From: Faecalibacterium prausnitzii
Lineage (GTDB): Bacteria; Bacillota; Clostridia; Oscillospirales; Ruminococcaceae
Assembly (NCBI RefSeq): GCF_019967995.1
Contig: NZ_CP065377.1
Span: 1,674,001-1,738,000 of the forward strand
DNA: 64,000 nucleotides
Direction of reading: 5' to 3'
In this document: positions 16,791-24,950 of the stretch, one piece after another
Layout of the letters: each line of letters begins with the position of its first letter
Position numbering within the stretch: position 1 is the stretch's first letter
Translations under genes and position numbers: made by a program
Notes under the pieces: generated by a model
The model's input: only the letters and a program-made list of their open reading frames with translations
The model's database searches: none
Told to the model about the DNA's origin: nothing

Positions 16791-17831
16791 TCAGGCTTTG
16801 CCGTTCATCTCGTCGCGGCGCAGCTGGCCGCAGGCGGCGCTGATCTCGCTGCCCAGACGGCGGCGGACCGTGGCGTTGACGCCGAGGCTCTCCAGCTTCT
16901 GCTGGAACCGGCGGACGTTGGCGGCATCGGTGGCGGAGTAGGGGCTGCCGTCCACCGGGTTGATGGGGATGAGGTTGACATGTGCGCCCATGCCCCGGAT
17001 GAGGTTTGCCAGCTGCTTTGCGCAGGCATCGGAATCGTTGACGCCGCGCACCATCGAATACTCGAAGCTGACTCGTCGGCCCGTGGTGTCCTGATAGCGG
17101 CGGACCGCCTGCATCAGCTGCTCCACGGGGTAGGCATCGTTCACGGGCATCATGCCGCTGCGGATCTCATTGTTGGGCGCATGGAGCGAGACGGAAAGGG
17201 TGAGCTGCAGCTTTTTCTCGGCCAGCTGGTCGATCTTCGGCACCAGACCGCAGGTGGAAAGGCTGATGTTCCGCATCCCGATGTTGACGCCTTCGGGCGA
17301 GGTGATATTCTCAAGGAATCGCATCACTTCGTCGAAATTGTCCAGCGGCTCGCCAATGCCCATGAGCACGATGTGGGAGATGCGCTCCCCGATGTCCTTC
17401 TGCGCGGTGTAGATCTCGGAGCAGATCTCACCGGCTTCCAGGTTGCGGACGCGGCCCGCCTGAGTGGACGCGCAAAAGCGGCAGCCCATCCGGCAGCCCA
17501 CCTGCGTGGAGACGCAGACCGTGTTGCCGTAGTGGTAGCGCATGACGACCGTTTCGATGCAGTTGCCGTCGGCCATCCGCAGCAGGTACTTGACCGTGCC
17601 GTCCTTGGCCTCCTGGCGGCGCTCGATCTGCGGGGCCGCGATGTAGAAATGTTCCTCCAGCGTCGCCAGCAGGGTCTTGGGCTGGTCGGTCATGGCGGAA
17701 AACTCCGTGACCAGCTTCTGGTGGACCCAGTGGAAAATCTGCTTGGCCCGGAAACCGGGCTGGCCCAGCGCCTTGAGCTCTGCGGCCAGTTGTTCCAGCG
17801 TCAGGGAGGAAATGCAGCGTTTTTGTTCCAT
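16791..17831 (-). CDS. rlmN: Dual-specificity 23S rRNA/tRNA adenine C2-methyltransferase
   Basis: The 346-residue radical-SAM enzyme methylates A2503 of 23S rRNA and A37 of some tRNAs. The cluster motif C-x3-C-x2-C is at Cys113, Cys117 and Cys120 (VGCRMGCRFCAS). The glycine-rich SAM region IVLMGIGEPL and the C-terminal NPVDGSPYSAT ... LGSEISAACGQL are typical of RlmN, not Cfr. It is mid-operon, 35 bp after rsmB. Confidence 0.96.
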   Translation of the reverse strand: MEQKRCISSLTLEQLAAELKALGQPGFRAKQIFHWVHQKLVTEFSAMTDQPKTLLATLEEHFYIAAPQIERRQEAKDGTVKYLLRMADGNCIETVVMRYHYGNTVCVSTQVGCRMGCRFCASTQAGRVRNLEAGEICSEIYTAQKDIGERISHIVLMGIGEPLDNFDEVMRFLENITSPEGVNIGMRNISLSTCGLVPKIDQLAEKKLQLTLSVSLHAPNNEIRSGMMPVNDAYPVEQLMQAVRRYQDTTGRRVSFEYSMVRGVNDSDACAKQLANLIRGMGAHVNLIPINPVDGSPYSATDAANVRRFQQKLESLGVNATVRRRLGSEISAACGQLRRDEMNGKA

Positions 17832-17866
17832 GGTGTTCTCCTATTGATACGATTCAGGCGGCCGCC

Positions 17867-19189
17867 TCATTGCGCTTTTTGCATCGCACAGAGGAAAAAG
17901 CCGTCCATCCCGGTGCGGGTAGGCACCGAAAGGGCTCCGTGCTCCCCCACCGTCATCCCGGCCGGGAACGGCACTTCTGGCGTCACGACGGAAAATTCCG
18001 GGTGGCGGGCCAGGAAGGCCGCCACCTGCTCTTCGTTTTCGGCCGGGTCGATGGTGCAGGTGGAGTAGACCAGCCGCCCGCCCGCCTTGAGCAGAGAGGC
18101 CGCTGTGTCCAGAATGGCCGACTGGGTGGCCAATAATTCATCGTGGCGGGCCTTGTCCAGCGTTTTGTAGCGGATATCCGGCTTTTTGGCCAGGATGCCC
18201 AGGCCGCTGCAGGGGGCGTCCACAAGGATGCGGTCGGCCTGGGGCAGGCTGGGGTTCTGCCGGGTGGCATCGTTGCAGAGGGTTTCGACATTGGCAAAGC
18301 CCATCCGCTCCACTGCCGTGCGGATGAGGCGGACGCGGTTCTCGGCTGCATCGCAGCTGACGAGACGGCCGGTCCCCTGCATTTCCTCGGCCAGCAGGAG
18401 CGTCTTGCCGCCGGGGGCCGCGCAGAGGTCCAGCACCGTTTCGCCGGGCTTTGCCTCCACGCAGAGCGCCGCCAACTGGCTGGCCTGCCCTTCGACGTGG
18501 TAGTATCCCTGCCGGAACCACGCATTCTCGGCAGGGCTTCCCTCAAATGCGGCCAGCACACTGCCCGGCACAAGGCCCGGCTCAGCCGCTGCACCCAGCG
18601 CCGCCAGCTTTTCGCAGAGGGTGGCGGCATCGGCCTTGAGCGGGTTGACCCGCAGGCTGGTCCTGCCGCCGTCAGCCGCATAGGTCAGGATGCCCAGCGC
18701 CTCGTCCGGGTAATGGATGCGGAGGAAATCCGCCACATCCTTCCCGGCAGAACCAAGCACCATCAGCCGCTCGGTCTCATTCCGGAACCGGGCGGTGCTC
18801 AGGTCGTAGGTGCAGGCGCGGCGCAGCACGGCATTGACCAGCCCCGCTGCGCTGGATTTTCGGAACGCACGGGTCAGCTTGACCGCCTCATTGACGGCCG
18901 CCGATGCGGGCACCTGCATATACCGGGCCTGGGCCAGAGCGGAGCGTAAAATCTCCCGGACGGGAGCGTCCAGCCTGGCAAGGCCCTTGGGCAGGAACTG
19001 GCCGAGCATATAGTCCAGTGTGCCCCGGTGTTCCAGCACCGTGTAAAAAATGGCGCTGGCAAACGCTTTGTCGCGGCCTTCGAGCTGCTGACGCTTCAGT
19101 TCGGCATCCAGGACGAGGTTGGAAAAGCCGTCCTGCTCCTGCTTCACCAGCGCCGAGACCGCCGCCGCGCGGGGATTCGGCCCGCTCAC
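17867..19189 (-). CDS. rsmB: 16S rRNA (cytosine-967-C5)-methyltransferase
   Basis: The 440-residue protein has an N-terminal NusB-like RNA-binding domain (about 1-140) and a C-terminal Rossmann methyltransferase. SAM motif VLDLCAAPGGKTLLLAE, the DAPCSGLGIL cysteine motif and YSTCTIDPAENEEQV with the catalytic Cys are all present. The start overlaps the fmt stop by four bases (ATGA), as is common in def-fmt-rsmB operons. Confidence 0.95.
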   Translation of the reverse strand: MSGPNPRAAAVSALVKQEQDGFSNLVLDAELKRQQLEGRDKAFASAIFYTVLEHRGTLDYMLGQFLPKGLARLDAPVREILRSALAQARYMQVPASAAVNEAVKLTRAFRKSSAAGLVNAVLRRACTYDLSTARFRNETERLMVLGSAGKDVADFLRIHYPDEALGILTYAADGGRTSLRVNPLKADAATLCEKLAALGAAAEPGLVPGSVLAAFEGSPAENAWFRQGYYHVEGQASQLAALCVEAKPGETVLDLCAAPGGKTLLLAEEMQGTGRLVSCDAAENRVRLIRTAVERMGFANVETLCNDATRQNPSLPQADRILVDAPCSGLGILAKKPDIRYKTLDKARHDELLATQSAILDTAASLLKAGGRLVYSTCTIDPAENEEQVAAFLARHPEFSVVTPEVPFPAGMTVGEHGALSVPTRTGMDGFFLCAMQKAQ

Positions 19190-20106
19190 AGGCAGTCCCC
19201 CGCTTTGAGCCGCAGACCTGCTGCAAACGAGGTGCCGTCCATGGGCTTCTTGCCCTCCGGCACCACATGCAGCAGCTGGATGGCACCCTCAGCGCAGGCC
19301 ACGGTCAGGGGCCGGGTCGCCAGTACCGTGCCGGGCGCTTCGCCGTGGGAAGACACCGCGCGGCACTCGGTCACCTTGACCTTTTTGCCACCGGAGGTGG
19401 TGAACCAGGCCATGGGCCAGGGGTTCATGCCGCGCACCCAGTCGTGGATGTGGGCGGCGGAGTCGGTGAGCCGGAACTCGGCCAGCTCCTTGTCGAGCAT
19501 GGGCGCGAGGGTCGCATGGGCGTGATCCTGCGGCTGGGGCCGGAGGGTGCCTGCCGCGATCTGCGGGATGGTCTCGCAGAGGACGCGGGCACCGACTGCC
19601 GTCACCCGGTCGAACAGTTCGCCGCTGGTCTCTTCGGGGCCGATGGCCATCTTCTCACAGACCAGAACATCGCCGGTGTCCAGCCCTTCGTCCATCTGCA
19701 TGATGGAAACTCCCGTCTCGGTGTCGCCGTTCAGGACGGCCCACTGCACCGGGGCACTGCCGCGGTACTTCGGCAGCAGCGAAACATGCAGGTTGATGCA
19801 GCCATACCTGGGGGCCTGGAGCACACTGGCGGGCAGGATGCACCCATAGGCCACCACCACGATCAGTTCCGGGGCCAGCGCCTGGATGTTGGCATCCTCG
19901 CCGCCGTCCCGCAGGGTGCGGGGCTGGAAGACCGGTGTGCCGTGCTCCAGCGCCACTTCCTTGACCGGGGGTGCGGTGAGCACCTGCTTGCGGCCCACCG
20001 GCTTGTCGCGGCGGGTGTATACGCCGCAGATGTCATGCCCGGCGGCATACAGAGCCTTCAGGCACTCGGCGGCAATGTCCGGTGTGCCCATGAACAGAAT
20101 GCGCAT
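19186..20106 (-). CDS. fmt: Methionyl-tRNA formyltransferase
   Basis: The 306-residue enzyme formylates initiator Met-tRNA. The N-terminal formyltransferase domain begins MRILFMGTPDIAAE. The catalytic region has NLHVSLLPKYRGSAPVQWAVLNGD, with the Asn-His and SLLP..RG signature, and LDTGDVL follows. The def stop and fmt start share one base (TAATG), so translation should be coupled. Confidence 0.96.
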   Translation of the reverse strand: MRILFMGTPDIAAECLKALYAAGHDICGVYTRRDKPVGRKQVLTAPPVKEVALEHGTPVFQPRTLRDGGEDANIQALAPELIVVVAYGCILPASVLQAPRYGCINLHVSLLPKYRGSAPVQWAVLNGDTETGVSIMQMDEGLDTGDVLVCEKMAIGPEETSGELFDRVTAVGARVLCETIPQIAAGTLRPQPQDHAHATLAPMLDKELAEFRLTDSAAHIHDWVRGMNPWPMAWFTTSGGKKVKVTECRAVSSHGEAPGTVLATRPLTVACAEGAIQLLHVVPEGKKPMDGTSFAAGLRLKAGDCL

Positions 20107-20642
20107 TACTTGTTTCCTTTCGCTTCGCGGGCAGCCTTTTTGCCCTCTTCGGTGTCCTCATAGAAATACTCGCTGGACTGCATGATGGTGATGCCGTCCA
20201 GATGGTCGTTCTCGTGCTGGATGCAGCGGGCCAGCAGACCCTCGGCCTCCAGCTCGAACCAGTTGCCGTTGCGGTCCTGTGCGCGGACTTTGACAGCGGC
20301 CGGGCGGGTCACTGCGCCGTTGTGGCCGGGGAAGGACAGGCAGCCCTCGTAGGCGGTCTCCTCATCCTCGGACACCGCGAGGATCTCCGGGTTCACGAAG
20401 TCGATGAACTTGTACTCGTAATCTGCGGGGATTTCCTCCGGGGCGTCGGTGGTATCCCACACGACGAACAGGCGGCGCAGCATCCCCACCTGCGGGCCGG
20501 CCAGACCCACGCCGTCGGCGTCGATCATGGTCTCGCGCATGTCGTCCAGCAGAGTCGCCAGACGGTCATCAAAATTGGTCACCGGGCGGCAGACCTTGTT
20601 CAGGATGGGGTCGCCCTCTTTCACGATGTTGCGGATAGCCAT
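20106..20642 (-). CDS. def: Peptide deformylase
   Basis: The 178-residue metalloenzyme removes the N-formyl group from new proteins. All three family motifs are seen: motif 1 as GVGLAGPQVG (usually GLAAPQ), motif 2 EGCLSFPG with the metal Cys, and motif 3 QHENDHLDG with the two metal His and catalytic Glu. GGAGG precedes the ATG at 20642. A charged K/E-rich C-terminal tail is longer than in E. coli Def. Confidence 0.95.
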   Translation of the reverse strand: MAIRNIVKEGDPILNKVCRPVTNFDDRLATLLDDMRETMIDADGVGLAGPQVGMLRRLFVVWDTTDAPEEIPADYEYKFIDFVNPEILAVSEDEETAYEGCLSFPGHNGAVTRPAAVKVRAQDRNGNWFELEAEGLLARCIQHENDHLDGITIMQSSEYFYEDTEEGKKAAREAKGNK

Positions 20643-20671
20643 AGTTGGTACCTCCAAATCAGTTGTTTGTA

Positions 20672-22933
20672 TCAGATATCTCCGTCCGAGTGCAGGTCTA
20701 CGACGACGGTGGCTTTGGCGGGCAGCTTTTCCTGCTCGTAAAGGCCCAGCGTTTCGCGCATCAGGTCGCGGAAGCGGCGGTCGTTGCGGCACTTGACGGT
20801 GAGTTTGTAGCGATAGTTTCCGTTGATCTTTTCGATATTGCCGGGGGTGGGGCCGAGCACCCGGAGGGGCAGCTCCGGCTGTTTTGCCGCCTGCCGGCCC
20901 AGCAGGGCCGCGAACCGGGCGGCGGCGCGGGCCACCTCGCTCTCTTTCAGGCCTGAAAAGCCCACGACGCACAGCCCGCAGAACGGCGGGTACAGCCCCA
21001 GCTTCCGGTAAGCGATCTCCTGCTCGAAGAAAGCGTCGTAGTCCTGCGCGGCAGCGAGGTTGAGCACCGGGTTGTCGGGGTCGGTGGTCTGGATGATGGC
21101 AAAACCGGGGTCTTTGGCCCGGCCGCTCCGGCCCACCACCTGCGTGATGAGGCTGAACACGGTCTCATACGCCCGGAAGCCCTGGGCGAACAGGAGCGAG
21201 TCGATGCCGAGGACGCCCACCAGGGTCACATCCTCGAAATCCAGCCCCTTGGCCACCATCTGGGTGCCCACCATGATGTCGTACTCGCGGCGGGCGAACC
21301 GGGCCAGCAGCTTTTCGTGGGCGTCCTTGGCGGCGGTGGAGTCCTGGTCCATCCGCAGGATGCGCGCCTCCGGGAAGAGCTTTGCCAGCTCCTCCTCGGC
21401 CTTCTGGGTGCCGAAGCCGCGGTACTGCAATGTTCCGCCGCAGGCGGGGCATTTTTGCGGGGGTGGGTCCAGCTGGCTGCCGCAGTAGTGGCAGAGCAGC
21501 TTGTGCGCCGATTTGTGGTAGACCATCGGGACACTGCACTTTGCGCATTTGAGCACCTCGCGGCAGTCCTCACACTGGGCGATGGTCTGGTAGCCCCGGC
21601 GGTTGAGCAGCAGGATGGTCTGCTTTTCCGCTTCCAGATTGCGGCGGATGGCATCTTCGAGCGCCAGGCTGATCTCGCGCGGGTTGCCGGAGGCCAGCTC
21701 GGCCCGCATATCGACGATCTCGACATGGGGCAGCGGGTTGCCGCCGTACCGCTGGGTCAGCCGCACCAGCTGGGTGCGCCCATGCTGGGCTGCAAAATAG
21801 CTCTCGGTGCTGGGAGTCGCGCTGGCCAGCAGGAGCAGCGCCCCATTCTCGGCCGCGCGCTGCCGGGCCACCTCGTGGGCGGCATAGCGGGGCGCGGATT
21901 CGGAACGGTAGGTGTGCTCCTGCTCTTCGTCGATGATGACGAGGCCGATGTTTTCCAGCGGTGAAAAGATGGCGCTGCGGGTACCCACCACGATGTCGGC
22001 TCCGCCGTCCTGGATCATCTGCCACTGGAGCAGCCGTTCCGTGTGGTTGAGGGCCGAGTGCTGCACGGCCACCCGCCTGCCGAACTGGCTCTTCAGCCGC
22101 AGGATCATCTGGGGGGTCAGGCTGATCTCCGGCACGAGCACCAGCGCTCGCCGCCCCAGCTGCAAACACCGCTCGATGAGCTTGAGGAAGACCAGCGTTT
22201 TTCCGCTGCCGGTCACGCCGTAGAGCAGCGCCGAATGGGGTTCGGCATCTTCGAGGTGCGGCAGCAGGGCATCGTATGCGGCCTGCTGTTCGCTCGTCAG
22301 AAGGATGGGTTCGTTTTTCAGCGGGATGCTCGCATACAGGTCGATGGATTTGTTCACCTTGCTGCATTCCAGCACACCCTTGGTGCAGAGATTGTCCAGC
22401 ACAGCCCGGCTGATGCCCTTTTCTTCGAGTTCGGTCTGGGTGCGCTCTCCCCCGCCCAGCAGGGCCACCGCCGCCAGCTGCTTGGCCGTCGGCTTCGGCT
22501 TGGGCGGCAGGGTGCCCACCAGCTTGTAAGCGTTCTCGGTATGGCGGACCAGCTGCTTTTGCAGCACCGGCGTCACACCGTCCGCTGCCACGGCGGGCTT
22601 GTACTGCGCCCCATACGGGATGACGGCCTTGACGGCCTCATAGTAGGTGCAGAAGGTGCGTTCTTTCAAAAAATGCACCAGCCGCAGCAGTTCCGGCGTC
22701 AGGCAGGCGGAAGCGGGGGCCACATCGAAGAGGAATTTCAGCTTCGAGTTCTCCGGTTCGGCGTCGCAGGCCAGCACCACGCCCATCCGGGCACGGCTCC
22801 CCCGCCCGAACGGCACCAGCACCATGCTGCCCAGCCGGACGGCGTCCTGCTGGTCGGGCATGACTGCGTAGGTATACAGTTTATCGAAGTGGAACGTCGC
22901 GTTGCTCACGGCGACTCCGACCGTTTTTGGCAT
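20672..22933 (-). CDS. priA: Primosomal protein N' (replication restart helicase)
   Basis: The 753-residue superfamily 2 helicase restarts stalled forks. Walker A LLYGVTGSGKT, DEAH-like IDEEQEH, and the zinc-binding cysteines CEDCREVLKCAKC ... CHYCG ... CPAC are all visible, as is the N-terminal 3'-end-binding domain. Length is typical. It follows gmk by only 22 bp; the rpoZ gene that often sits between gmk and priA is not here. Confidence 0.95.
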   Translation of the reverse strand: MPKTVGVAVSNATFHFDKLYTYAVMPDQQDAVRLGSMVLVPFGRGSRARMGVVLACDAEPENSKLKFLFDVAPASACLTPELLRLVHFLKERTFCTYYEAVKAVIPYGAQYKPAVAADGVTPVLQKQLVRHTENAYKLVGTLPPKPKPTAKQLAAVALLGGGERTQTELEEKGISRAVLDNLCTKGVLECSKVNKSIDLYASIPLKNEPILLTSEQQAAYDALLPHLEDAEPHSALLYGVTGSGKTLVFLKLIERCLQLGRRALVLVPEISLTPQMILRLKSQFGRRVAVQHSALNHTERLLQWQMIQDGGADIVVGTRSAIFSPLENIGLVIIDEEQEHTYRSESAPRYAAHEVARQRAAENGALLLLASATPSTESYFAAQHGRTQLVRLTQRYGGNPLPHVEIVDMRAELASGNPREISLALEDAIRRNLEAEKQTILLLNRRGYQTIAQCEDCREVLKCAKCSVPMVYHKSAHKLLCHYCGSQLDPPPQKCPACGGTLQYRGFGTQKAEEELAKLFPEARILRMDQDSTAAKDAHEKLLARFARREYDIMVGTQMVAKGLDFEDVTLVGVLGIDSLLFAQGFRAYETVFSLITQVVGRSGRAKDPGFAIIQTTDPDNPVLNLAAAQDYDAFFEQEIAYRKLGLYPPFCGLCVVGFSGLKESEVARAAARFAALLGRQAAKQPELPLRVLGPTPGNIEKINGNYRYKLTVKCRNDRRFRDLMRETLGLYEQEKLPAKATVVVDLHSDGDI

Positions 22934-22955
22934 TCAGCTTCCTCCGGGTTTGGTT

Positions 22956-23528
22956 TCAGTGTGCGAGGCCCGCCCGCTGGCAGATAACCTGATAGAGCGC
23001 ATCGGCGCAGGCGGCGACCTCATTGTTGACCAGCTTCAGGGTGAAGTCGTCCTGCTGGGCCAGCTCGTTCCGGGCCGTAGCCAGACGCTCACGGATGCTT
23101 TCCTCGGTCTCGGTGCCGCGGCCGCGCAGACGGCGCTCCAGCTCCTCCACCGACGGCGGCAGCAGGAAGATGGTGGTGGCACCGGGGAACATCCGGCGGA
23201 TGTTGGCCGCGCCGTGGACATCAATGACCAGCACGACCAGCTTGCCGGCTTCCAGCCGCTTGTGGATCTCCTCTTTCAGGGTGCCGTAGTAATTGCCGTT
23301 GTAGAAATTGTATTCCACGACCTCGTCGTTTGCGATGAGCTGCTGGAACTGCTCCTGGCTGCGGTAGTAGTAATCCACGCCCTCCTGCTCGCCGGGGCGG
23401 GGCGAACGGGTGGTGGCGGAGACAGTCTTCTCGATCTCCGGGTGCGCAGCGCGCAGTGCATTGACCACGCTGTCCTTGCCGGTACCCGCTGCACCGGATA
23501 CCACAAACAGATACTTTTCGTTTTCCAT
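22956..23528 (-). CDS. gmk: Guanylate kinase
   Basis: The 190-residue enzyme phosphorylates GMP to GDP. The P-loop is VVSGAAGTGKDS, and the GMP-binding part includes TTRSPRPGEQEGVDYYY and EYNFYNGNYYGT. The lid region has RLRGRGTETEE. It starts 2 bp after remA, the usual neighbour in clostridia and bacilli. Confidence 0.96.
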   Translation of the reverse strand: MENEKYLFVVSGAAGTGKDSVVNALRAAHPEIEKTVSATTRSPRPGEQEGVDYYYRSQEQFQQLIANDEVVEYNFYNGNYYGTLKEEIHKRLEAGKLVVLVIDVHGAANIRRMFPGATTIFLLPPSVEELERRLRGRGTETEESIRERLATARNELAQQDDFTLKLVNNEVAACADALYQVICQRAGLAH

Positions 23529-23530
23529 CT

Positions 23531-23800
23531 TTATTTCTGTTCCTCCTCTGAGCCTTTGCCCTCAACCTGCCCGGCGGCGCGGCTGGCCACCGTTTCCGGC
23601 TGAAGGGCCGACAGAACGACATGGTCGGAGTCCATGATGAGCACCGCACGGGTGCTGCGCCCATAGGACGCATCGATCAGCATCCCGCGTTCCCGCGCTT
23701 CCTTGACCAGACGCTTGACCGGCGCAGAGTCCGGGCTGACGACGGCCACCACGCGCCCGGCGCTGACCAGATTGCCAAAACCGATGTTGATGAGCTTCAT
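23531..23800 (-). CDS. remA: RemA-like regulatory protein (DUF370)
   Basis: An 89-residue protein opening with [10 protein letters not shown], the DUF370/RemA hallmark, and containing the usual [22 protein letters not shown] core. In B. subtilis RemA binds DNA and activates matrix and osmoprotection genes. The order yicC-remA-gmk is conserved across Firmicutes. The C-terminal tail is charged and may be disordered. Confidence 0.9.
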   Translation of the reverse strand: MKLINIGFGNLVSAGRVVAVVSPDSAPVKRLVKEARERGMLIDASYGRSTRAVLIMDSDHVVLSALQPETVASRAAGQVEGKGSEEEQK

Positions 23801-23830
23801 CTTCTCCTCCGATCCGAATGTATCAATGCG

Positions 23831-24709
23831 TTACTCCAGATTCTGGATCTGTTCGCGGATCTTTTCGATCTCCGCCTTCATATCCACCACCACGCGGGTG
23901 ATGTCCAGATCCTGGCACTTGGAGCCGATGGTGTTGGTCTCGCGGTTGAGTTCCTGGGTCAGGAAATCCAGCTTGCGGCCCACCGGCTCGTCCAGCTCCA
24001 GAATGGAGCGGTACTGGGCAATGTGGCTGCGCAGGCGGACGGTCTCCTCGTCCACTGCGGTCTTGTCACCGAAGATGGCGGCCTCGGTCAGGACGCGGGC
24101 ATCGTCGATGTTTCGGTCTTCCAGGATGACCTTGAGCTTCTCATACAGGCGGTTGGTGTAGGCTTCCACCCGGCCTGCGCTCAGCGTCTCCACTCTGCCG
24201 ACGCACTCTTCCAGAAAGCACAGGCGGCTCTCGACGTCGGCCTTCATCTTGGCACCCTCGGCGGCGCGCATCTGCACGAACGTTTCCAGCGCCTGCGCCG
24301 TGACGGCGGAGACGTCCTCCCACAGCTGCTCCTCGTCCACATCCGCGTGGCGGGTGGCGAGGACGTCCGGGAAGCGGGCAATGAGGCTGGCGGAGGTATC
24401 ATTCTTGATGCAGAGCTCCTCGGACAGGTCCCGCAGAGCCTGCTGGTAGCTTCTGGCCAGCTCCCGGTTCACGGTGACGACGGTGTCGGCGGCGTCCACG
24501 TTCTGCACCGTCAGGCTCAGTTCCACCTTGCCGCGGGTGATCTGCTCGTTCAGCTGCTTTTTCAGGCGGCTGTCCATATAGCTGCAGGTCCGGGGCATCC
24601 GGGACGAATACTCAAAGTACCGGGAGTTGACGCTGCGCAGCTCCACCGTGATCTCACGGCCATTGCGCACCGCTGTGCCCCGGCCAAAACCGGTCATACT
24701 TAAAATCAT
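23831..24709 (-). CDS. yicC: YicC/YloC-family endoribonuclease-like protein
   Basis: The 292-residue protein begins ILSMTGFGRG and contains VELRSVNSRYFE and RGKVELSL, the N-terminal YicC motif set. The DUF1732 C-terminus ends with GSKCQDLDITRVVVDMKAEIEKIREQIQNLE-type sequence, shown here only as a description of its character. The family includes endoribonucleases acting in RNA turnover. The ATG at 24709 follows AGAGGAAA; a longer in-frame start lacks a site. It is first in the long housekeeping operon. Confidence 0.92.
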   Translation of the reverse strand: MILSMTGFGRGTAVRNGREITVELRSVNSRYFEYSSRMPRTCSYMDSRLKKQLNEQITRGKVELSLTVQNVDAADTVVTVNRELARSYQQALRDLSEELCIKNDTSASLIARFPDVLATRHADVDEEQLWEDVSAVTAQALETFVQMRAAEGAKMKADVESRLCFLEECVGRVETLSAGRVEAYTNRLYEKLKVILEDRNIDDARVLTEAAIFGDKTAVDEETVRLRSHIAQYRSILELDEPVGRKLDFLTQELNRETNTIGSKCQDLDITRVVVDMKAEIEKIREQIQNLE

Positions 24710-24757
24710 GGTCAAATTTCCTCTTCTGACATAGGTTTTTTGCGGACAAATTCCAGT

Positions 24758-24803
24758 ATATGTATCCGCTTTTGGGCACATCCGCCCATGTTACGATACA
24801 TAT
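24758..24803. repeat. Inverted repeat in yicC leader
   Basis: ATATGTATC (24758-24766) and GATACATAT (24795-24803) are exact inverted copies 28 nt apart. They lie in the 5' leader between the predicted promoter and yicC, and could be an operator or an RNA stem. Confidence 0.5.
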
Positions 24804-24809
24804 GCTATC

Positions 24810-24838
24810 ATTTTACTCTGCTGGCCCCGTTTTTGCAA
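24810..24838 (-). promoter_or_regulatory. Predicted sigma-A promoter for the yicC-to-spoVM operon
   Basis: On the minus strand TTGCAA (24838-24833) and TAAAAT (24815-24810) are 17 nt apart, about 100 nt upstream of yicC. Intergenic gaps from yicC to rsgA are 35 bp or less, so one long transcript is likely. Confidence 0.6.
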
Positions 24839-24908
24839 GCAATGCGGCGAAAAAATCAGCTTTTGCCACGAAAAAGTCACACAAACGGCACCGCTGCTCC
24901 GCAGACAC

Positions 24909-24937
24909 AAAAAGCCCCCCGCAAAACTGCGAGGGGC
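24909..24937 (-). terminator. Terminator of the biotin carboxyltransferase operon
   Basis: On the minus strand GGCCCCTCGC, loop, GCGGGGGGC then T5. It lies 14 bp after the last gene of the operon. Confidence 0.85.
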
Positions 24938-24950
24938 CAGAGGGATTCAA

